From the NCBI GenBank assembly GCA_038503035.1, contig JAVSML010025186.1:1-64000 (forward strand): a DNA stretch of 64,000 nucleotides, read 5' to 3'. Numbering within the stretch: position 1 is the stretch's first letter; each line of letters starts with the position of its first letter. Of this stretch, positions 47,929 to 58,800 are shown in pieces. The notes under the pieces were generated by a model that was not told the DNA's origin, searched no databases, and saw only the letters and a list, made by a program, of their open reading frames with translations. Both the position numbers and the translations under genes were made by a program. This DNA comes from Crocodylus rhombifer. Its lineage: Eukaryota > Chordata > Crocodylia > Crocodylidae.

Positions 47929-48020
47929 CTTCATAGACTTCATAGACATTAGGGCTGGAAGGGATGTCGGAAGATCATCGAGTCCAGCCCCCCACCCAAA
48001 GGGCAGGAAGTCAGCTGGGG

Positions 48021-49650
48021 TCATAGGATCCCAGCAAGATAAGCATCCAATTTACTCTTGAAGGTGTTCAATGTAGGTGCTTGAACCACCTCCGATGGCA
48101 GGCTGTTCCATACCTTGGGGGCTTGGACAGTAAAGAAGTTCTTCCTTATGTCCAGCCTGAACCGGTCTTGTAGTAGTTTATAACCGTTCGACCTCATCAT
48201 CCTTTGGGGTGCTCTGGTGAACAAATACTCCCCCAGATACTGGTGGTCACCCCTGATAAATTTATAGGTGGCCATCAGATCCCCCCTGAGCCTGCGTTTT
48301 TCCAGGCTAAAGAGCCCCATGGCTCTCAGCCCGTCATCGTAAGGTCTATTTTCCTCACGTCTGATCATGCACCTAGCTCTTCTCTGGACTCCCTCAAGCA
48401 TCTCCACATCCTTTTTGAATTGTGGAGCCCAAAACTGGAGGCAGTACTCCAGCTGTGGCCTCACCAAGCCCAAGTACAAGGGGAAAATGAGGTCCCGGGA
48501 TTTGCTTGAGAAGCATCTATGGATGCCAGCATTTTGCTCACTTTACTAGCCACAGCATCACATTGCAGGCTTAAGTTCATCTTGTGGTCAATGATGACCC
48601 CCAAGTCTCTTTTTTCCATAGTGCTAGTCAGCGTAACACTGCCGAGCATATAAGGAAGCTGCAGGTTTTTCCTCCCAAGGTGGAGAACCTTGCATTTTTT
48701 GGTGTTGAACACCATCAGGTTCTCATCCGCCCATTTGCTGAGCCTGTCTAAGTCAGCCTGGATCACCCACCTGTCTTCTGGTGTGGCTGCTTTGTCCCAA
48801 AGTTTGGTGTCATCGGCGAACTTGGCCAGTTCGCTTCTGATTCCAATGTCCACATCATTAATGAAGATGTTGAACAGGATGGGTCCCAGGACAGAGCCTT
48901 GAGGGACCCCACTGGTCACAGGGCACCACGATGAGTGACTGCCATCGATTACAACCCTCTGGGTCCGACCATGGAGCCAATTTCCCAGCCAGCAGATCAT
49001 AGTGGACCCAAGGCCAGTTTCGCCAAGAGGTGATCATGGGATACCAGATCAAAGGCTTTTTTGAAGTCAACATATAAGACATCAAGCTCTTCTCCCTTGT
49101 CCAGGTGATAGGTCGCCTGGTCATAGAAGGAAATGAGATTGGTCAAGCAAGACCTACCCGCAACAAACCCGTGCTGGCTATCCCTCAGGATGTTGGTGTC
49201 AGCCAGTCCATTAAGGATGGCCTCTTTAATAAACTTTTCTAAGATCTTCCCTGGGATAGAAGTCAGGCTGATGGGCCTAGTTAGCCAGATCCACTTTCCT
49301 CACTTTCTTGAAGATAGGCACCACATTGGCCTCCTTCCAGTCTTCATACACTACACCAGAGTGCCAGGAGTTCTGAAAGATCCATGCCAGAGGCTGGGCT
49401 ATGATGCTCACCAGCTCCTTGAGTACCCTGGGGTGTAGATTGTCAGGGCCGGCTGACTTGAAGTTATCCAGTCTCTCAAGGTGGACTGGATGAGGTTGTA
49501 ATTGATGGAAGCCAGGGGATCTCCCTCACCCGGACCTCCCTGTCCCATAGCGGGCATGGGCGTCCCATGGGACTGATGAAAGACCGACACAAAGTACCCA
49601 TTTAATAGGTTGACTTTTTCCTGGGCATCAGTTGTCAGTTTTCCCATCTG
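48021..49650 (-). pseudogene. CR1 copy D reverse transcriptase remnants
   Basis: Three main frames carry the RT: a 152-codon C-terminal piece (48021-48479; LEYCLQFWAPQFKKDVEML, FSLEKRRLRGDLMATYKF), a 179-codon catalytic piece (48461-49000; GVPQGSVLGPILFNIFINDV, ELAKFADDTKLWDKAATPED) and an upstream piece with YVLTSKKPLIWYP-type readings (48858-49124). Frames shift at roughly 48470 and 48990 and again upstream. Copy B is the intact reference for the order of blocks. This enzyme is inactive by decay. Confidence 0.85.
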
Positions 49651-50210
49651 GTTCAGCAGGGGTCCAATGTTGCCCTTGCTTTTCCTCCGGCTCCCAACAT
49701 ATCTGAAAAAGGACTTTTTATTGTCCTTGATGCTTGAAGCTAGTTGGAGTTCAGTTGAAGCCTTGGCTTTCCTGGTTTCCTACCTGCAGAACTGGACCAG
49801 TGCAGATTAATGCTCCTTGGAGGCAACTCCCATCCTCCATCCTTTGCAGACCTTTCTTTTTAGCCTCAGGAGGTCAGCTAGGTCCCTGGAGAGCCAGGGA
49901 GGCTGCTGCGCCCTCTTGCTGCCTTTCCTCCGAGATGGAATAGAATTAGCTTGTGCATTGAGGATCACTCCCTTGACGAGCAACCACTTACCCTGAACTC
50001 CCCTCCCCCTGGGGTCATGGTCCCTTAGGGCCTCACTGACAAGTGTCCTGAGCTTGTCAAAGTCAGTTTTTCTGAGGTCAAGGACTTCTGTGTTGCTGAC
50101 TGACTTGCCAGCTTTATGGTGGATGGTGAAGGTGATCAGCTCGTGGTCACTGTGACCCAGCTTCCTGTCGATCATTAGGTCACTGATTAGGTCATCCCCT
50201 GTAGCCAGCA

Positions 50211-50702
50211 CCAGGTCAAGCAGCGCTTTGCCTCTTGTTGGCCCATAGACTTCTTGAGTCAGCTAGAGGTCATCCATGCGTGAGAGGAAACTTTGCAACC
50301 GCTCGGATTTTGTTGAGTGATCCTCCCACAAGATATCCGGGTAATTGAAGTCACCCATGACAACCATGGTCCTGGAGCATGTGGCCTCAGCCAGTTCCCA
50401 GGCAAACTCCTGGTCAGGGTCAGGACTTTGGGTGGGAGGTCTATAGTAGACTCACAACGTTGTGTCCCCTGTGTCGTGTTCCCCATGAATTTTAACACAG
50501 AGGGTCTCCAGTCATCCATCTTGGTCACCAATATCAGCTTGCCGGACATGTAGTTTTCCTTAACATAGAGAGCTACACCCCCATCCCTTTTATCTACACG
50601 ATCCCTCCTGTACAGGGTATAGCCATCTATACGCATGGTCCAGTCATGGGTGGAGTCCCACCAGGTCTCCATTATCCCTATGACATTCATAATTATTTGC
50701 AT
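50211..50702 (-). pseudogene. CR1 copy D endonuclease remnant
   Basis: The frame at 50259-50702 reads IMETWWDSTHDW, LYRRDRVDKRDGGVALYV and further endonuclease phrases. The neighbouring frame preserves GDFNYPD (near 50340) and LLDLVLATGDD (near 50205), with Asp at the two positions that are Asn in copy B. The nuclease is split by frameshifts and a stop. It is useful as an internal reference for the ancestral residues. Confidence 0.8.
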
Positions 50703-50915
50703 TGAGCAGGAGGATTAATTCTACCTGTTTATTCCCCAGGCTCCTGGCATTTGTGTACAGGCAGGCAAGTGTCCCCTTTGGGGCTCTTTCCTTGCCCACA
50801 GATTGTTCCAGGACTGGGGCAGGGGTGGGCTCCCTTAAGTGTCTTGGCCCGCTGGCTTTGCAAGGGTCACTCAGCGGGCCAGCAGTGGCAGTAGTCCCCC
50901 CATCCTCCAGCGGGA

Positions 50916-51300
50916 TTAGTTTAAAGCCCAGTGGAGCAGGTCATCCAGTCTGGCTGAGAAGAGCCTCCTCCCCAGCAGAGAGAAGTGGAGGCCATCTCTT
51001 CCCAGCAGCTCGCTGCCTCTCTCACCAAAGGGCAGGCTGTGATCATGGCAATCAAAGCCTTCCCGATGACACCAGCGCCGCAGTCTTTGATTGACTACAT
51101 GGATCCTCCTCAGCTCATACCCCAGGACTGGGAGGATCAATGAGAACACCACCTGTGCCCCCAGACCCTTTAGTCCCACTCCCAAATCCCTGTAGTGCCT
51201 CATGACCCGGCTGGTAGCGCTCCCAGCCATGTCATTGGTGCCCACATGAATAAGGAGCATAGGATAGTGTCTGTGGGCTGGAGGAGCTGACTCAGCGGAA
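50916..51300 (-). pseudogene. CR1 ORF1 C-terminal part with an esterase-like (SGNH) signature
   Basis: On the reverse strand, 50916-51458 is open for 180 codons. From about 51290 leftward it reads LLIHVGTNDMAG, VVFSLILPVLG, RRWCHREGFDCHDHSLPFGE and LLGRDGLHFSLLGRRLFSA, ending LDDLLHWALN. The GTND box and the D..H of DGLHFS are the marks of an SGNH-hydrolase (esterase) fold, which is known in CR1 ORF1 proteins. The first 50-odd codons of the frame (right of 51300) do not look like CR1. Copy B starts within the last codons of this same ORF1. Confidence 0.75.
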
Positions 51301-52169
51301 TCCATAGGCTTGTATGGAATGGAATTATTATAAAGAATGAACACAAAGAAAAGGCTTTGGGTCTGTCTACCTGCAAGAATGAGTTTTGGGCACGTCCAAC
51401 AAGACCTGACTCCATCCCTCGTGGTCAGTCCAGCTGGCCAACAGACTGACCCGAGCAACTTTAGAACTTGGTAACACCTTAACTTTTGCAGGCCTGTCTA
51501 ACTATCTGTGTATGTGCTTGTTTCTTTTGTATGAATGACTGGATGAGTATGTATGGGAATGAGTGAAGCAAATAACCTTACTGTTTTTTATTCTTTTTAT
51601 GTTGCATGTTTTATTTTATGTTCCAATAATGCAGCATTGTGCCTTGTCCCCTGATAAGATTCCTGCTTGTTTTTCATTCACACTGTACACCCTGCACAGA
51701 CAACATCCCTCTCCTAGGAGACCACAGTATTAGGCATCAGTTTCCTATATTCAGCATTGTCAGCCTGACTTGATTTCAGCTCCTTGCAATTCTACTCACT
51801 CTTGTCAGGAGCAGAGTTAACTGGTGACCAGCTAGTCTGCACAAAGCACAGTATCATGCATTTTAAGACAAAAACGTTAGATCAAAAATATATGTAATAA
51901 CATTATAAACAAATTGCATTTATGCTAGCTTACTAGTTATTGTCCAGAAGCCACCTGGGATCCTGGTAGATATAGACAAGAGTCCATTAATTCTTTGTTC
52001 TGGTTTGAATCCCCAAGTGCATCTGTCCTGTCCTGGAGCAAACCTTTTCAGCCCTCTTTCTTTCCAACCTCTTGGCTAAGAACAAAGTAGTACATGCAAT
52101 GATCCCCAGGAATTCATGAAAACATATTGATTGATAAAAAGTTCTTTCTTTACAAACCATATGGCCACA
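51301..52169. other. Non-coding DNA, nothing recognised
   Basis: No supported gene or RNA. The stretch lies between CR1 copy D and the second copy of the 6.7-kb DNA repeat. Confidence 0.5.
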
Positions 52170-52636
52170 GTGGACATGTCCTGGCAAGGATGCATGTGCA
52201 GTTTACAGCACCTCACACCCATTTGAGGTGCCACAAATTGCACATGGCACATATGCACCTGTTCCTACACTGCTAATTTGTAGCATGGCAGGAGGGTTTT
52301 ACAACAGTGTAAAAAAAACCCTACTGCTAAAAAAAGCAGTGTGGCAGATGTGGCAGCAGCATGTGCCACCAGAAATGGAGCCTAGCTTGACAGAGCCAAG
52401 CTCTAACTACCAGCCAGGCTCTAACTGGCTGGCTCAGCACTGCTGCTGCCCTGGAAAGCCCCCAGGACCCTAGGTAAGGTGCCCTACCCTACCCAGGTCA
52501 ATTTACTGCACACCAGGTGTACATGCAGGGGTGTGCCCAGGGACAAATAGTAACAGCACAAATATGTGCCACTGCTATTTGTCCCATGGGAAACACGTGC
52601 CCCTGCATGTGCCCACTCATCAGGATGTGTCCAGTA
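52170..52636. mobile_element. Uninterrupted copy of the 6744-8382 DNA repeat
   Basis: The left end is GGACATGTCCTGGCAAGG. The right end, read on the other strand, is GGACACATCCTGATGAG, so the ends are imperfect inverted repeats. The body matches the split copy in order, with its CCCAGGACCCTAGG, GGGTGTGCCCAGGGACAAAT and CCCACTCATCAGGATG landmarks. There is no coding capacity. The inverted ends suggest a non-autonomous DNA transposon. Confidence 0.6.
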
Positions 52637-54187
52637 TCTCACACCTCTCAATCTAACAGATTTTAATGTCTTCATGGTTCCAGCATCTCACATCTATCAC
52701 AGAGTTGTTCAGTGGCCTCCTCAGTATGAGATAGTAACAAGGCAGAAGGAGCAAGGCTGAGACTTAAAGCTCCATTCATATACCAGTTCAGAGCTTTTTG
52801 GCAGCCTCATTCCTGGTTGGTGACTCTTGTGATGAGGAAAAGGGTAGACGAGGAGTCACAGCCTTACTTTCACATTTAGAATTTTTTTTTAATTATTTAT
52901 TTTCATCTTTTGTGTTACCAAATTCAAAAAGGGACCCAAGATTTTTTTCCCCTTTATTGCTCCCATTGGAGTAATTGGAGTGGTGGGCACTATGAATGGC
53001 TGGCTAATATTGTCATATCCTGATCTGACATTTTGTAGACAATTATGGTTTTGATCTACTCTTGCTGTGAAACAGATGTCACACAACACACAGAATTTCA
53101 TCTTGTGCTTTAATTTACCTTTCCAATCTATTACCTGAAAGGAGAAATTCTCAAAATTATGTAAGATTTCAAATACAAATTTGATTTTTCCTCATACATT
53201 CCATAGTTTATTGTAGACACAGGGATAAGGAATCCCTGACATGTGCAATACTCTACAGCCAAAAATAAATGCAACACAAAGACAAACAAATAAGCTAGCA
53301 ACAAATGCAACAGATATTACATAAGAAAAATTAAAAAGGAAAATCCCATGAGGTCAATTCATCCAAATAATGGGCAACTGCAGGCCACTTATTTGTAAGG
53401 AATCTGCAAATTGATCTCATACAAAAATTATTGGGAGAAATAAATACATGTTCATATACGCATTCTCCTGCATTCCACACAGCCCCAAGTAAGATGCACA
53501 CCTTGTTTCTGGAAAGCAGAACGTGGAAAAACAGATTTTTTTTTTAACTCATGAGCATCTTTGTGACAAAGTAAGTCCTCCTGGAAACTCAGAGTATCCA
53601 CGAAGTATGGCATCCCAGGAGATAGTGTGGCTGAGGCAGCCAGAACTCCCTAATGTGGCAGGACACCTTAGACCTTTGGAAGCTCAGTAGCAAGACTGCT
53701 ACTGCTTTACTGTAAATAGTTCCTTAACAGTTCCTATAAATAATAAATCGTTGTTTCCATACCACAAGCCTCAACAAGGTATTCCAGAGTGCATGCAGTA
53801 TCCTCATGCCAACTCTAATGTTATTTCAGGCACAAGCTCAGACGATGAGACGTATTACTGGACATCACCCTTTCTGTTTGCTGAGCCACAAATAAGTAGT
53901 AGCATGGCATGTCCCTACTTCTATTCCAGCCAAGAAAAATCAACTTTCTTGTTAAGGTCAGGCACCCCAAATTTAGAGGACTGTTTTGGGGGAAACAATA
54001 TGGCATGTGAGTAAATATGGTACAAATAGGGATCCAAATTAATGCCTAACATTCCTTAATGTACACATCTAGCAACACTTGGCTGAATATTAATCATTAA
54101 GGTGAAGCTTGTGACTTTGCCACCAGATGTGCACTGACCTTGCGCTGCTTTCAGGACTGCCACCACTAAGAAGCCCTGCCCACCTGG
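52637..54187. other. AT-rich non-coding DNA, nothing recognised
   Basis: One 87-codon frame (53751-54014) lacks recognisable motifs. It could be upstream sequence of the gypsy relic, but I cannot support that. Confidence 0.45.
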
Positions 54188-55545
54188 AAGAAATTCTATA
54201 TATTCATCTATGGGAAACCTGTGATAGCTGAAACTAATCATAAACCTTTAGTAACTATAGCAAAGAAAGGGTTATTAGACATGCCACCCAGATTACAGAG
54301 ACTTTTCTTTCAACTGCAAATGCATGATCTAGACATACAGTACACACCAGGGAAACATCTACTTATTGCAGATACATTGTCCAGAGCATACAACACAACA
54401 GAAAACGACAGAATTCCAGGCTCAGACATAGTACATGTTAATCAAATTCAAAGAATGAGTCCTGTCACAGATTAAATGTGGGCACTAATTGCAAAAGCTA
54501 CTGCTCCAGGACACCACATTGCAAAAAAGTGATAACAGCTACTTGTGCTGGCTGACCTGGCCCCTACCCTCATAGGCCTGGCCCCTACCCTCAGTTCAAG
54601 GAAGAACTGCCAGTATTGGATGGCATTTTGTTCAAAGGCTCATGACTTATTGTTCCAGCTATGCTAAAGAAAGACATGTTAAAAAGAATACACGAGTGGC
54701 ATCTAAGCATTGAAAAATGCAAAAGGAAAGCAAGGGTGCTCTATATTGGCCCAACATAAATAATGACATAGAAGATGCTGTAAAGCTTTGTACAACATGC
54801 ATAAGGTACAAATCAGTGCAAAAAAAAAAAGAGCCTGTGATAGCCATGGAGGAGCCCGTAGCTGCAAGTGAATAAGTCAGGGCCCATGCATGCAGGAAAA
54901 AATTATGTATTAGTGCTGAATTATTATTCCCCTATCCTGAAATGCATTGCTCAAAAGCACAACAGCAAACCATGCCATAACTCACATCAAATCACTTTTT
55001 GCTAGACATGGGGATTCTATAAATTGTGAGAACAGACAATAGACCTCAGTTTAACTGTTTTGAGTTTAAAGAGTTTGCAAACAAATATGGATTTCATCAC
55101 AACACTTCAAGTCCTAAATACCCACAATCCAATGGCCTAGTGGAAAATGGAGTATAAATAGTGAAAAAAATGTTGAAAAAAATCTACAGAGTCCCACACC
55201 AATGTTTACCTGTCACTCTTAAATTACAGGGCAATGCCCATGAATATGGATTGTCCCCAGCAGAAATGCTGTTTAGCAAGAAATTCAAAACTGGGCTGCC
55301 AAATCTTGTGGATGATGGTCATGAGAAGAAAAACCAAGATGTGAAAACATTTAAAAATTTGACAAACTCAAACAAAAATGGTACTATGACAGGGGTTCCA
55401 GGGAGTTGCCATAATTGCACAACAGATATGCTGCTTATTTCAAATGGACGAATGTGGGAACCAAAAGCACTAGTTTCCCATCAAGTTGCTCCTAGATTCT
55501 ATAAAGTAGCCACACCAGAAAGATAGGTGTTAAGAAGAAACAGAC
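54188..55545 (+). mobile_element. Ty3/gypsy retrotransposon relic with conventional RNase H then integrase order
   Basis: The first frame (54188-54475) reads IYGKPVIAETNHKPLVTIAK, PPRLQRLFFQLQMHDL and HLLIADTLSRAY, the end of a gypsy RNase H. Then, broken by stops, come the integrase HHCC region (RIHEWHLSIEKCKRKAR near 54690, LCTTCIRYKS near 54790) and the core (VRTDNRPQF near 55030, LVENGV near 55140; Asp and Glu 35 residues apart). The C-terminal part is open for 121 codons (55161-55526; YGLSPAEMLFSKKFKTGLPN). RT, gag and LTRs are not visible. Integrase comes after RNase H, unlike the element at the left edge. Confidence 0.85.
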
Positions 55546-55634
55546 AACACTTGCAGTTCATAAAGTGTCATTTTAAATGGCACCAACTGTGCTAAGGTAA
55601 CATTGATCCCCATTTCAAAGTTCAATATCAGTTT

Positions 55635-55808
55635 TCATATATCCTTCCCAAGTCTTTCAATCTCTTCAAGGAGGAAGTCAACATCTGATTTTCTGGTAGC
55701 AGGGTTGGAAAAAACCATTCTGAAAAAATTGACTTTGTCTCCATGGGGCTGGTAGCTAACCATCATCGTCCCTTTTTCAATCATCCGTGCTTTGATTTTT
55801 GGAGCAAC
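55635..55808 (-). CDS. GAD-like gene, last coding exon and stop
   Basis: The acceptor ATATGCAG precedes GTT. The 57 codons read [20 protein letters not shown] to [10 protein letters not shown], then TGA at 55635-55637. NFFRMV carries the substrate-site Arg, 27 residues before the end as in GAD67. The C-terminus LGKDI replaces the usual LGQDL. I find no AATAAA or ATTAAA on the minus strand within the next 670 bases, and an antisense gypsy relic begins about 90 bases beyond the stop. Confidence 0.93.
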   Translation of the reverse strand, partial: VAPKIKARMIEKGTMMVSYQPHGDKVNFFRMVFSNPATRKSDVDFLLEEIERLGKDI

Positions 55809-58800
55809 CTGCATATTAAAAGTAGCCAATATAATTAACTCTGTAGAAATATAAAAATGTCTCCCTCACTCACATTCCAGACTTCGCAAATTGCAGCATA
55901 ATAAGCTAGGATGATTGAGAATTGCATAAGGCTGTTGTAACAAAAGTCAACAAAAGTTTCACCTGGAAAAGAAGGGGGCAAAATGAAAATTTGGCCTATC
56001 GTGTTTAATTTTAACATCATTTTTTAAGATCTTACTTCGTTTTTACTTACCTCTAACACCATTTCAGTAAGCAGAGTTTTGCCTGAATAAGTAATACATT
56101 TTTGTATGGAAATAAGTAATGGATAAATAAAAATTTTAACGGGCACACATTCATGTAGTACAGTATAGGCATGTATGTTTTGATCAATTTGTATATGTTA
56201 TCTGAAATTTTCAGAACCAAAAGGTAGAAGTAAAGTTTAGATTATTTTGAAAATCTACAATTTAGAGTTACTATTTGCCACTAACAATGAATTTAGCATG
56301 CATGCCTTTAACAAAATTCATCAATTTTTATACATTAAGAAGAGATCACTGACTCACCTTCTATTCTTTTTCTATGAACCTTGGCCACTTTTTAAATATG
56401 TTGTGGTGAGGACCAAGGGTTTTTTTTCCTGCAACCCCATTCTAGATGCTAATTTTTCTAATTTATTAATTCCAACACTTTACTCCTATGTCATCATTGT
56501 AAACTGCCCACTACCATATTGAGGCTGCACAACAAATTTCCCAAGTCACTATCATAATAATCTAGGAAAACTAATACTTCTTCTAAATGATAATATTCAC
56601 AGTTCTTATTATAATACACATGATCTCAGGAGTAATACTCCAAATCTATATGCTGTGAATAGCAACCAACAATGTCCCTTTGCTAGAAGCTATTTTAGTT
56701 GTATTTAAGATGTGTGTATGTGTTCCAATATTTATGCTTATTAAGAGGTTTTATAGTAATAGATTGTATAGCTAGAGATTGAAAAGACATATAGAATCAT
56801 TCCACTGAAAGGAAAATATTTATCATCTCCATAACATTTTTAAACAGCCCTGTAGCACAGGTGAATGAGATCTAAATGCTGTAAAAATAACTGTTACTGA
56901 GGAGTAGTGCCCAGCCTAATTGTGGATGCAAGTTGCTTGAACTAAGTCATAATCAGCTACAAATCATATAATGATTATACAACATAGATTCCCTTCTCCC
57001 ACTCCCTTCAAGATCCTTTAAGGCTATTTTTTTTAATGTAACTAATTCTGATATTTGGGAGCTATCCATTACATTCAGCTTGTTCTTCTTTGGCCATTAC
57101 ATAAACTTTAGCAACTGGGTTCTGATTAAACACAACCAAAAAAACCAGACATCTGTAAGTGTAAAATAAAGAACTAAGCCCAGTAAAGGCTTTATTTACT
57201 CCAGTCCTCTCTGAACATCATCAGTAAAATTTTTACCTGATGAAGTACTCTCTCTCGTTCTGGTCCATTTGGCATTCTTCTGAGACTTGGTGGGATGTAC
57301 CAAAAACAAACATTGGTGAGTTCCGGCTTCAAAATAAAGAAATTTATTTCTTAGTAAAGAAAATCCTAATTAATATCACAACCAAAGTCACGTGGAGTTT
57401 ATCAAAGACCAAAAGCATTTCAAAGATTTATTCTCCAAGCTGCTTAGAAATTTTTGAAAATCCCATAATTTTACCTCTAGATTTTGTATTCCATACTGGC
57501 TCAGATTAATAATGATCACAAAAGTTATTACCCATTATCCTCAATAGTCTACATGAATTAATGTAGGGGTCTATCCTGTAAGATAGATAGTGATAGGCCA
57601 AGATATTGTTTAGTGGTCTCTTTTTTATGTTGGTATTCTAGCTTCCCTTAAGTTGTTTTGTTCTCTCCTTACTCATTTTTCTCTTGTCATTCTCTCATTT
57701 TATAATTTACTCTGTTCTCTTAATGTAGGCCACACTGAGTTATGTTGGGAATGTATTGCCTCAATAAATAAATACATGTTAAAGCAAAACTTTTTTATCC
57801 AAAATCCTCCACCTTGGCTTTATCAGAGCAAAAAGTCTTAATGATGCATGGATTCCTATTTTTTTATTAAAAAAAAATTGAAGTAGTCACATTCCTCTGA
57901 TAGTGTTGGAGTGATGTTGCAGGTATGATAGTTCAGGAAATAATGCAAGAAGCAAGGATTTTTGTGGGTGATACCTTTTATTGGACCATACACATAGCTG
58001 GGACAGATCCAGACAAGCTTTCAAATGTAGTTCAGGTCACTGTATTTGAAACCTTGTCTACATCTATCCCAACCATGCACTTGGTCCAATAAAAGATATC
58101 AATCACAAAATCCTTCCCTCTTGCAAGGTCCTGTGAAGTGTTTTGGTTTTGACCAGAGGACGTTTTCCAACAAAAATGCTCTACTGAACTTTTTTTTGTT
58201 CAAATCTACTCAGCATTGTGCAAAAATCAAAGCCTTGCTACCATTCTGTCTACTCTGGTATTTGTTACAGGGGACCACATCTCATGTTGGCCCAGCCACC
58301 TGTCTAGCAGTCTGCCCCATCTGGCCTGCTACAACCTGATGTTCCAGTTGATAGCGTAAGTGGGAGGTTGCCCATTCCCTGCCCCGATGCCATGGGGTGC
58401 TATCCACAGTTCTGTACTTTCCCTACACTGTGGCTCATGCCTCTCAGATGACATCCAGATTATTATTGCTCCCCAGCTTCAGACCGGGACAAATTCAGCC
58501 CACTGGTGGGCCTCTTACACACTCACATTCACTCTGCCCCCCACTCATAGGGGCCTTTTGCACACTGCTCCTCACTGGACCACTCTCTACTGTCCTGTTC
58601 CCTTGAGTGACCCCCTTTGGGCCATCAGGTTTCACTACCCTCACTCTGGCACAGCGCATGCAGCATCTTTGGTTGCTTGAGTTCCCCTACTCTATGCGGC
58701 CTTGTCCTTGCACCAAACACTGTGCTGCTTCTGCCCCGAGCCCCTCACTGGGCAACTTTTTCCTGTTCTCAGTTAGGGGGGTTGGCCCGTGTACTGCCCT

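Larger units (their letters stand above)
47929..51300 (-). mobile_element. CR1 LINE copy D, long, decayed, minus strand
   Basis: The tail (CTTCATAGACTTCATAGACA) lies at the left. Reverse-strand frames then give, from 3' to 5', the ORF2 C-terminal domain (48021-48479), RT with FADDTKLWDK and SGVPQGSVLGPILF (48461-49000), RT N-terminal and linker pieces (49408-50211), endonuclease (50259-50702) and the end of ORF1 (about 50930-51290). It is close in sequence to copy B and probably of the same lineage, but broken by many frameshifts and stops. The 5' limit near 51300 is where ORF1 similarity fades. Confidence 0.88.
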
